Below, one piece after another: positions 38,360 through 48,318 of a stretch of 64,000 nt of DNA. This DNA is from Kingdonia uniflora. Taxonomy: Eukaryota; Streptophyta; Magnoliopsida; Ranunculales; Circaeasteraceae. Made by a program: the position numbers and the translations under genes. A model generated the notes under the pieces. That model made no database searches. It saw only the letters and a list, made by a program, of their open reading frames with translations, and had not been told where the DNA came from. Positions within the stretch are counted from its first letter, which is position 1, and every line of letters starts with the position of its first letter. The stretch covers positions 1,612,001 through 1,676,000 of the forward strand of contig JACGCM010001245.1 in NCBI GenBank assembly GCA_014058105.1, in the 5' to 3' direction.

Positions 38360-39131
38360 TGTAAGGGCTTATTTCTAATCCCCGTACTGAGTCCAATATT
38401 CAAACTCACATAGCTCGAGATAACACACTGATAACCAATCAGGGACTAAAGCAAGGAGATCGTAATACAAACTTCTCCATCTGCAGCTCAGAATGACAAA
38501 GCATCCAATAACATCGTACTGCACAAAATACTCTGATATCTAGCAATAGTTCGAATACACGCAAAAACTATTAGGGATTGCATCTTCATCAATAATTCGG
38601 AGATATCAAAGCATCCTGTGACTTTGCGCTACAAAAGATACTCCTCCACTTATCAACAGATCGCATACACACGAGCATCACAAGAAATCGTACCTTCCCA
38701 ACGATCTGAAGTTACAACTAAAGAATGTTAATAGATCCGCTACATATCAACAAGTATCAGGACGTTACAAACTCCACCATGAAGACTCATCAAAGCCTGA
38801 TATTGTAATGTTTCTCATCAATGTATCCAACGGTTATATTATAAGACCTATAAATAAGACTAGATAGCTACAGATTAGAGGAGACTGCTCTGAGAATCTC
38901 TGAGAGATTATTTCTACATCTCTCTCTCTCTCTCTCTCTCTCTCTTTGTAATAGCTAGCAAATATCTATAAACATCTATCTTTCTAAAATCCTCAGGAGA
39001 GGTCATAGTTTTTTACCCATTCAAGTGTTTTCCACGCTAAAACTTTGTGTTTATAGCTATTTCATCTACAACATTCTCCATTTCAAGGTGTAAAGCACTA
39101 TTTTTGGTCTCTACAAAAATAAGCTATTACA
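38360..39131 (+). repeat. 3' LTR of element C (772 bp)
   Basis: It starts TGTAAGGGC and ends GCTATTACA. It includes a CT microsatellite at about 38921-38945. The first 174 bases match the truncated 5' LTR. It is flanked by GCATG on the right. Confidence 0.92.
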
Positions 39132-39366
39132 GCATGCATCCAACAACTTAGAGGTGGATTTATCAAAGGAGATTGCACAAAACACATCTCGCCGATGCTT
39201 TTCCATACGTATAAACTGCATGAGACTGGAGTAGTTGACATTCAGAAAATTCATTCAGCAAAAAATCTAGCCTACCTGTTCACCAAGGCATTAGTAAGAT
39301 AACCTTTCAGAAAGACGATCTACGGCATTGGGATGAGAAGACTTAGAAGATTGCAAATGCCAGTGA
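39132..39366 (+). pseudogene. Copia B RNase H, second fragment
   Basis: Reading continues from the first fragment with GGFIKGDCTKHI, LFHTYKLHETGVVDI and NLAYLFTKALV. Copia insertion A cuts it at 39366. Confidence 0.85.
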
Positions 39367-39631
39367 TGTTAGGATTTGGGTCCAAACCCAAGCTAGGAAC
39401 CCAACAGGGTTGGGGTGTCCTATACGGATTCCTAACAAGCCCATAGGCCCGATAGGGTTATGGGGAGAGTTTGAGTAGATTAGGTAACTTATGTTGTAGG
39501 GTTACCTATGTATATCTCTGCATTTTGTATAGAGAATACAACTATGATAAATCAATAAATCTCACTTTCTCTCTCTCCTTTTGTTCATAAGCTATAGTAT
39601 TATATTTCTCTAGATTTATCATCTTTCAACA
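39367..39631 (+). repeat. 5' LTR of element A
   Basis: 265 bp, with TGTTA/CAACA-type ends and the AGTGA target duplication on its left. A CT-rich tract lies near 39564-39578. Confidence 0.92.
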
Positions 39632-39639
39632 CGTTATCA

Positions 39640-41530
39640 GCACGCGAGCTCTAGGAACGAAGAGAGCATAAATTACCTTATAATCAGAGTTTTAACAGAA
39701 AACAAGCGATTAAGAGAAGAGGTATTTTACAATTTTTTGAATACATAATTTCAGATCTATACTATATGATAGATTATCATAATTCTAAAACAAATTTTTC
39801 CCTGTTTTTTTCAGATTAAAAATTATGATTTTTGGTGATTTTTACCCTTGATAAAGGGCGGTATTCAAACTTGTATATTTTTCTCTGTGGAAATTGGATA
39901 GAGGCGGGACTACTTTTTTTTATAGCCTACTTCGAGAGCTTTCCAACAGTATATGACACTTCTCTGGAAGATGTCCCAATCGCTGGGAATAGTACAATGA
40001 AACTAGGCAGTTTCACGGTCAAAAACGGCATTATTTTGTCGATGACGTCATAATAATAATATTTATTATTTATTATTATCCTATATGACATCATCCTTAT
40101 CAATTGTGACATCAATAGTGACATGTGCCGAGGACATGTGGCATGGAATGTGCGTGGCACGTATGAGACACGTGTGGCATGTTCGGCACGTGCGTGATAC
40201 GAGTGGCATGCCTGGTACATGTGGCGGGCGCGCGACACATGTAGTGAAACGTAACAGTCACCGAAAGTGACATGTGGCAGCCATCGGCCTGTCACCGGAG
40301 ACCGTTGTCGGTCGGACGTTGGAAGTTTGCCAGAATTTGGTCAAAATATTAGCCGGACGGTCATTGGAGCAGTGACGTGACAACCATGTGCATGACACAT
40401 GTGCAGTCTGTGTATTTGGCACGTATGTATCCTGTACATGTGGTACGTGTAACCGTGCGTGCGTGGCACGTGGCAGACTGGTTCAGACTAGTCAACCCGG
40501 TCTAGGCCTTGACCCAAACCGAGTCAGACCGGTACAGACACTAAAATGGCCATAAATAGGCCAATTTTTTGGTCAAATTGAGCCCAATTTTTTTTTGAAA
40601 AATTCCTATTGACTAGACCTACCCCGTGGGAGACCCTTTTTGAATTTTTTTTGGGAATAGGTGCCTCGTATAGGAACACTGGCTCACTTATATGTGATAT
40701 AAATAAATGGTGTAATACATATTTAAGTATCTTACGATAGCTAATAAGATATTACTGGTATTCTCCTGGGATACTAATTATCATAATCTGGGATCACATA
40801 TAATACAAAACCAAGACTAATTTAGTATACGACTGTGAGTCATATCTAAATCATAATTAATTGTCAAAGACAAATAACTAGAGCTCAATTGAGAATTGAC
40901 TTAGTCTTATTTCTAAAAACTTGGTGTCTGAAGAACCAATTTTTCGTATCTAGGTGCAATTAGATGTTACATAATAACATTTAGAGGTATATATGTATTA
41001 ATAGCAACCTATAGTACCCTAGAATGTTAGTTAATAGACAGGCATAATTAATATATCTTGTGAACTTAACTGACTTCGGGATGGGACCACTTATCAGCTA
41101 AACATCTAATACCCCTCATATTCGCAGCAAATAGGGTCATTTGGCCAGAATATACCTACCTTTATAGAACTTGAGGGCTCAGAATACCCTAGTTCTCAGA
41201 ATAAGGATAACACATATTTAGTGGTTTTGAATAACAATCTTTACTAAGATTTTATTATAACACACATCTAAGATTAAGATTATCATTTTTACAGGGTAAA
41301 ATTTGGGATTTAATTATTATAAAAGAATTTCACGAGTTTTTGAATATGAACAGGGTTAAACTATAACATGATTGGGAATCAGTTATTTATCTTAATTCTA
41401 AGTACTATGATCTATCTTAAGTGCAATTGATATGTGGATCAAGTACTACTACTGGTATTGATCTACATGCATAATAGATATTGGTAACACTTAGAATATT
41501 GAGTACTTCTCATACTGTAATTTTTATTTT
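39640..41530 (+). other. Leader of element A
   Basis: No gene is seen. Positions 40110-40275 and 40380-40480 are unusually rich in CACGTG, ACATGTG and GTGGCA words. The rest is AT-rich. Gag-like reading begins near 41540. Confidence 0.5.
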
Positions 41531-41539
41531 AGGTACCAC

Positions 41540-44500
41540 TAAACTTGACATGTATGGATACTGAAATCCATCTGTTATTGCAGAATCTGGACAAGACTAT
41601 TATTGAGAATAATGAGTCTCTAAATATCAAAGTAGGAGCTTTGTTTGGCACCCTTGCCTCCATATTCAGGAAGGCCAGATAATGGATTAACTTAAACTAT
41701 GATAATATTATATGACTGCGCAAAATTTTTATTCGGCAGTGCAACTCCACTATAATCTCACATGGAGAAATAGTTGAGGTAAATAAAAATATTGAGAATA
41801 TTCTATTACAATTTTTACGCTTCAAATATTGCGCTTCCGATGCAACATTTTATAGATCAATGTACACGCAGACCTAATTCACGTTTTTCTCATAAATGAG
41901 CAAAACAATAAGCTACTGGTTATGAACCTCAAGCTTATGCCTACTAATAGTAAGCATGTGACAAGGTCACACAATATTGGGTATAGTAACAGGGGAAGTT
42001 ACAAATAGGGTCGTAACCAGGGATTAACGAGAGGTGGTAACAACGACAAGATTCAATTCCAACCATCAGTAATCTGATGCAAGGGGAACAAGAAGTTCAC
42101 CAATGGACCAAAATAGAATAGGATGAATTCTAAAATGGATACGAGATAGTTGGGTACGGGATTATAAGGCACCCCAGACGATCCAAAGAGATCAACCCCA
42201 GACTTATCACGTGATCGAAGCTAGCACATACCACGCTGCGGTAGAGTCTGTAGCTTTAGATTCCTCCCATGGTACCAATGCAGTATTGGATCATGTTCTA
42301 AGAATGAACAATCGTAAATTCTCAATAGATGAATGATGTCACCTAGAGAACATTGTCAAGTAGTAGCTTTACTTATTAAAGTAGTAGTTTTGCTTTATTA
42401 GTTCTATCATTGAATGAGTTGGGAACTCTTCAGTATTTAGTTTAATAAAATGCTCGCGACATGCACTGGTTTGGTATCCCATCTATGTGAGATTGTTCTT
42501 TGATTTTATTTTGTAAATTTATTGCTTGGGAAGTACTTAAATTTTATGTATGATAGTTGATCTACTATATATAACCAGCCTATGGATTAATCTGCTCATT
42601 AAGCATGAACGATAATCGAATGAATGACAGCAGATATCTAAGAGACATTAGTACCACACACTCTATCCCTTTGAGATATGAATATATTTCTTGCCTAACC
42701 TTGTGCATCGGGGATGGCATGAATATTATTGGCATGGCCAACATGATAGAACACACTTAGTGCGTTACGCTGTTACTCTCTAACGGTACGATACATGGTA
42801 TCTAGTCCAGTTTATAAACTAGTAAATCCGGCCAAATTTTACTGAGTTTAGGGAGATACATGATAATGCTTATCACGTAATAACTATCGGAGAAAATAAT
42901 AGACAAGGTTCTGTACATTCACTCCATGTCTAAAGGTTATAACACACTATTAGAACGGTTTCCAATACACTCCTCAGGGCTCGAATAGTGAGGAAGATTA
43001 TCGGGATTACATCTCAATTTTCCTTAAATGGAGAGAAGATCCATAAAGTGTATGTATAACGATTGCTTTCAAAGAAAGTCTATAACTTCATCCTAGTATG
43101 ACCAAGGTGGAGTGAGATCTCCAGCCTTTACTCCAACCGCATCCATGGAGACACATGTGGACCTTTCCATCCACATAGTAGCCCACTTGAATATTTATGG
43201 TCATAAAAGACACATTTAGGAGATGGTCTTACATTTGCCTACTCATAAAATCTAGGAATGCAACGTTAGCACGGCTTCTCACTTAGATCATTTGATCGCA
43301 GGCTCAGTTCTTGGATTAACCGATCAAAGTCGATCGATGCGACTTGATGGGGGCTTGGGAGTTGGACTCACTGGCTTTTGATGATTATTTTATAGCTAAA
43401 TGGGATAGATGATTGAGCATCATGAGTACCCCATACCATACCCAACTCGGGATTGGCAAAAAACCTAATCAAGCGATTTTAGATAATTGTTAGGCCACTA
43501 TTATTATGATCACAGCTTTCGGCTAGTGTATGAGATATGAATTTTTGCTCCCACAACACTGATTAGGCTTCATCCCTTAACAAATAATATAATTATTTTT
43601 TCCCAAAAGCGACTAGTAACTGAGTCAGAGCCTGGTGTCGCCCATCGACGAACATTTAGATGTTCTATACAGGTGCCAATCGCACCACAATGTATGAAAA
43701 TGAGACCCTCAACGTCGGCTTGGTTTTATGTGGGTCATGATTCACATTTATCACTGGATATTTGGACCCACTGGTGACGTATATACTGCAGGGCAGATAA
43801 TTGTCACTTTGATGAGATGATATTCCCAGCATTGTGGGGAGATATGACAGTTAATGTTGAAGATATTTCTATGAGGTCTTGGAAAACACCATCGTTGACT
43901 CATTTAGATCCCTATACATAAGTTAGGTGACAATAAGGTTTAACGGATTAGAAACCTCCAATAGGTCGCAAATGATTTGCTAGATGCATTCATAGGCACT
44001 ATTGAAGTACTACAAGCGTATGTACCTACAAGTAATATACCTACACAGCAGAACGTTCCGGGGGTACTAGTAATGCAACAGAACTTTCTAAGGCAATTAG
44101 TATCACAAATGAATCTGATGCTCGCGCTTAGTGCAGAGGACCGTTAGAAAAAAAATATTCTGAGCCGGGGAGCTACATAATAAGGGACAAATATGACTAA
44201 TGGTGTAGTCGGTTCATTGAGGATGGAACAGCCCATTGACGAGGCAATAGTAGCTACGCGACCAGTTGATGCATTACGAGACTAGCCCGGCGTGGCACAT
44301 ATGTATAATAATAATGAGATCTTGATCTATTAGAAGTCTGTAATAAACACAATGTAAGATCGTTCAGTAGAGATTTGTCGACAAGGCATTTACATTCGAT
44401 GCTATACTCGCCATCAAGGATGAGAATTCAGAGCCACTTATTGTAAATAACTTATGTTGTTATACATTAACATAAGTAGGTCTGGAATCCAAGCGGAGCT

Positions 44501-45990
44501 CAGCTTGCGCATAATACGAAGTGATACAATTGAGCTTGTCTGTTATAAATAGGAAATGTACGGAAACACAATTAACTCGGAGAGATAATTTGGTCAAGAA
44601 AAGACTAGTAGCCCAGGAAATCATTAAGAGATCTGGCATCGATTGCAGTGTGACCTATTACCCGGTTATGGATGCTATAACGTTTCAAATTGTCGGGGAC
44701 AAGCTAGACATGCATCTGATGTAAATACCGCGTATCTATATGGGAAACTAGATACATATATCTACATGAAGCCACCTGGGAAGGTATAAGCTTATGGAAG
44801 TAATTAAGCTCGACACACGAGGTCTGTACGTAATAAAACTAAAAAATTTATTGTTGACTTGAAGCAATTAGGGGCCCGTGAGACATAGTAAGTCGACTGA
44901 GTATTTGAAGGTCGGAGACTTTACAAATATCTCTATCTGTCCATACGTTCTTATTAGAATACATATATTATCTTCAGTATCATCATAACAGTGTACTAAA
45001 TGACACCTGGGGGAGATCGCGAGAGCCGCCGAATACCTTGGGAAGGAATTCGAAATACAAGACATTGGGAAATCAAAAGTGTCTCAATTTGTAGATCAAA
45101 CATCTTGATAGTAGTACTCATACACCAAGCAATATCTATCAGAAGAGTTATCTAACACTTCAATATGGATGTAGCACACGATGCTAAGTTGTTTATTACG
45201 CATCCATCACTTGGGTGTGTACAACGATATCTTCCACCATCCTAATAGGGGAAAAAACTCCAAAGGCTATGATGCCATTGCTAGAAGGTGTTTTGCTATA
45301 GTTAGCTGGGTATACTAGACCCAATGACTCATTCGCAGTGAACTGTTTGGCTTGCCATAGTTCGGTTCCTACCCAAAGGCACTGAAATGGGATCAAGCAC
45401 ATTCTGAGATATCTCATCGGTACGAAAGACTGGGGTCTGTATTATCCACAACTTGGCAAACGAGAAATTATAGGATACGCCGATGCAGGATATTTGTCAG
45501 ATCCACATAAAAGCCGATCATAATCGGGTTATGTGTTCTTGTATAAAGATACTGCAATTTGATGAAGATCAGTGAAGTAGACAATGGTTACTACATCCTC
45601 GAGCCACGCAAAGATTCTTGCACTACATGAAGCCGACAGAGAATGCTTATGGTTGTAGTTTATGATCAACCACATCAACGGGAGTTGTGGTTTGAGTTCT
45701 ATCCAAGATAAACCGACAAAAATTTATGAAGACAACGCAGCTTGTATAGTTCAAGTCAAGGGCGGATTTATTAAAGGTGACAAAAGGAAACATATTTTAC
45801 CAAAGTCCTTCCACATACACAAGTTGCAGAAGGCGAATGAGATCAACGTTGTTAAAGTCCATTCAGAAGACAACCTGGTTGATCTATTCATGAAGGCTCT
45901 TGCATATCCTACGTTCAAGAGATTAGTTCATGGAATCGACATGCGAAGTTTACAAGATTTATTATCTCAGGGAGATAGATCTCAGGGATA
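41540..45990 (+). pseudogene. Copia gag-pol remnant of element A
   Basis: Gag-like text starts near 41545 (DTEIHLLLQNLDKTIIENN). A middle stretch, 42340-43200, is hard to read. An integrase-like segment lies near 43240-43460. Reverse transcriptase includes KKRLVAQEIIKRSGIDCSVT (44596-44655) and YLYGKLDTYIYMKPPGKV (44731-44784). Its end at about 45210-45400 includes GYTRPNDSFAVN and TQRHWNGIKHILRYL. RNase H includes HEADREC-like text near 45630, an EDNAACIVQVKGGFIKGDKR block and NLVDLFMKALAYPTFK. There are many stops; it cannot encode a working polyprotein. Confidence 0.75.
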
Positions 45991-46243
45991 TTAACGTCAG
46001 GGAGAGTAGTCCCAGCCTGACGAGGACACATGCGTGTTGTACTCGTTTTCCTAATAGCGCAGTTTTTATCCTAGGAGGTTTTACTGGCTGGTGGTTTTGA
46101 TAAGGCAACGTATACGCGTCCACAGCCCATAACGGGCATATGATTGTACTCTTTCCCTGTACAGTTTTTTGCCCAATAGGGTTTTGCTAGGCAAAGGTTT
46201 TAATGAGGCAAGTCATCCTAATATGGAACACCCCAAGGGGGAG

Positions 46244-46510
46244 TGTTAGAAGTTGGGTCCAATCCCAAGCTAGCAACCCAACAGGGTTGGAGTGTCCTAT
46301 ACAAACTCTTAACAAGCCCATAGTCCCCTATAGGGTTATGGGAAGAGTTTGAGTAGATTAGGTAACTTATGTTGTAAGATTACCTATATATATATATCTG
46401 TATTATGTACAGAGAATACAACTATGATGAATCAATAAATCTCTCTTTTCTCTCTCCTTTTGTTCATAAGCTATAGTATTATATTGCTCTAGATTTATCA
46501 TCTTTCAACA
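46244..46510 (+). repeat. 3' LTR of element A
   Basis: 267 bp, the partner of 39367-39631, with a TA-repeat expansion near 46385-46397. AGTGA follows at 46511-46515. Confidence 0.92.
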
Positions 46511-46515
46511 AGTGA

Positions 46516-47000
46516 GAGATTTTCAATAACACTCGAAGACTAAAGCGGGTTGTACTCTTTTACTCTCCGCAGTGGTTTTTGGCATACTGGAGGTTTTTCC
46601 ATGCAAGGTTTTTTAACGAGGCAACACTAAACGTGTCTCCTGCTAAATTAAATGAATAGTTGCATTCTTTCTTATCCAAGGTTTTTCCTTTGGGTTTCCT
46701 GGTTAGATTTTGAATAGAACAAACTATTTCAATAATATGCGGACACCCAAAAGGGGGAGGTTTATAACCCGGGTCCAAGCCCAAGTTAGAAGGGTTTGGA
46801 ATCCCGTATATGGAAGCCCAAAAGACTAGTTAGTTATTAGTTATGGTAGTTAATTGGTTATAGAGAGGCACCCCTTGGGGGTTATAAATATATAATAAGG
46901 ACCCTATTTGGTCCTAACGTTTTCATTCAATAGAAACTCTCGTTCATCTTCTCCCTTCTTTTCTTTCCCTCTCTCCACTGAGTTACATTGGGTTACTACA
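46516..47000 (+). mobile_element. Copia B tail and 3' LTR
   Basis: The tail resembles the corresponding part of element A in style: GGTTTTTNNCATGCAAGGTTTT-like text, GAGGCAAC, then CACCCAAAAGGGGGAGG at 46744-46760. The LTR, from about 46761 to 47000, carries GGGTCCAAGCCCAAG and a TATA-like TTATAAATATATA near 46880. The ends are uncertain because no second copy is present. Confidence 0.6.
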
Positions 47001-48255
47001 ATGACTTTATTTTTTATTTTTTTTGTAACTTGGAAAATTTTCCTAACCTTTAATAAAGGCTATCAAATAGTGGAAAACCATATTTTCTCATAAATATTTT
47101 ATTTTCTATTTGAAAACGTTAAATCAAACACACCCTTAGATATTTCTAAGATTCAAGATGCGAGCTTGCGGCATTTGCTGGTCCTCAGCTTTTTTAGTCC
47201 AATAAAAAAAAAATACTGTTATTATTGTAGTCAACAATGGGAAATCTTCACTTTAACATGGATGGAGCAAAATTCATTACACAGACTTGGGGTACTCACG
47301 ACTAGAGAAGACTAAGAAAGTTTAAACCAGCACCATCAATGGTGCACTACAAGAACCTTATACTGTCTAACAATCATTATCTTTTATAACCTAAACTACA
47401 ACTCCTCTGTACACTATCACCGACTGCATTACAATCTGCTCTTGATACCCATCGCGGATGCATTTTCTCTCCTCGTACTTGTCAACACTAAACATAATCA
47501 GAGTGGCACCTAAAATTTATTTCCAACTTTTATTCTAGTCTTGATGCCTTAATAAATGCGTTCATGTTACTTTGCCACAAAAAAAATAAAAATAAATGCA
47601 TTTGCCTTTTGGTCCGCATTACTGTTTTTTTTTCTTCCTGGGGGGTGACCTGTCTGTAAAGACTGTATCTGCTATCCTGATGTGTATAATTGCACACCAT
47701 TGTGATCAAACCAAGTGTTCATTAAAACAAAAAACTGCAATCAGACGGGCATTTGGCATAAACAGACATTATCCCAAATCTTTGATTTCTGTCTCTGAGT
47801 AGTCATCCACAATAAAATTAGACGCACATTTGGCAAAACAGACTTTATCCCCTAATATGAGATTTCTCCATGGTCAACCGCATTTCACTGACCGTTTCAG
47901 ATCGGTAACTCAAGGAACGACAGACAAAGATTCAGAACAACTCTGATATAACCTTACTGGCTAGACCGGTTGGCAAATGTACTTATACGTTTTACGCGTA
48001 TTCCCTACTATCATTACAGTGATAGGGTTCTTTGTATTTTGCACATTAATAAGAAGATAATATCATCTTTGTTAGTGATCCCAAATCAAAAGTAGTAATT
48101 ACTCTTAATAGCTAAAATGACCAAAAGTAGTAAGAAAATAACAAGTCAGAGTAAACATAGAAACCAAAGCTCTGCAAAATCTTTTGAAATCAGTAAATAT
48201 ACAGTAAGAAATAAAGACTGGTTTAAATGCTCTTTACTTTTTCACTCCTAAACCA
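47001..48255. other. Intergenic, upstream of the AAP gene
   Basis: No gene is seen. Two diverged phrases around ACGNNCATTTGGCA (47735 and 47822) may be an old duplication. The part near 47590-47800 has a short open frame judged to be chance. Confidence 0.5.
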
Positions 48256-48318
48256 TTATATATCAGTTTCCCACACAGAGAGAGTGAGAGAAATAGAGGG
48301 ATACAGAGAGAAAGAGAG
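48256..48318 (+). promoter_or_regulatory. AAP promoter TATA region and GA-rich leader
   Basis: TTATATATC at 48256-48264 is a fair TATA box about 55 bp before the ATG, followed by a GA-rich untranslated leader (48278-48318). Confidence 0.5.

Larger units (their letters stand above)
25008..39131 (+). mobile_element. Tat-lineage Ty3/gypsy element C, 14.1 kb
   Basis: The ends are TGTAAGGGCTTATTT and AAATAAGCTATTACA, near-perfect inverted copies, flanked by GCATG on both sides (25003-25007 and 39132-39136). Order on the plus strand: truncated 5' LTR, gag, protease, reverse transcriptase, RNase H, a second RNase H, integrase, a 135-bp tandem array, then a long 3' region with an antisense gene, and a 772-bp 3' LTR. 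The second RNase H and the antisense gene are known marks of the Tat/Retand lineage. All pol parts carry stops or frameshifts. Confidence 0.92.
39367..46510 (+). mobile_element. Ty1/copia element A, 7.1 kb, both LTRs, decayed
   Basis: LTRs at 39367-39631 and 46244-46510 start TGTTAG and end TTTCAACA. AGTGA flanks the element on both sides (39362-39366 and 46511-46515). After the 5' LTR comes TTATCAGCACG, a half-tRNA-Met type primer site used by many plant copia elements. The purine tract CCCCAAGGGGGAG precedes the 3' LTR. Gag, integrase, reverse transcriptase and RNase H can be traced in order but are full of stops. The two LTRs differ at some twenty-odd positions by eye, so the insertion is not recent. 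Short LTRs suggest the Ale/Retrofit branch. Confidence 0.92.
24792..47000 (+). mobile_element. Copia element B, 3' part only, split by two later insertions
   Basis: The pieces 24792-25007, 39132-39366 and 46511-47000 form one collinear copia 3' end: RNase H, untranslated tail, purine tract and LTR. The reading frame runs across the first junction when the gypsy insertion and one GCATG are removed, and across the second when the copia insertion and one AGTGA are removed. The 5' part is missing; the break coincides with the Athila-like LTR end. It belongs to the same broad copia group as element A. Confidence 0.85.

Noticed and set aside
45196..45417. Minus-strand frame reading LWVGTELWQAKQFTANESLGL
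   Set aside because: The opposite strand of the same region matches copia reverse transcriptase, so this frame is a shadow. The same applies to 8132-8497.
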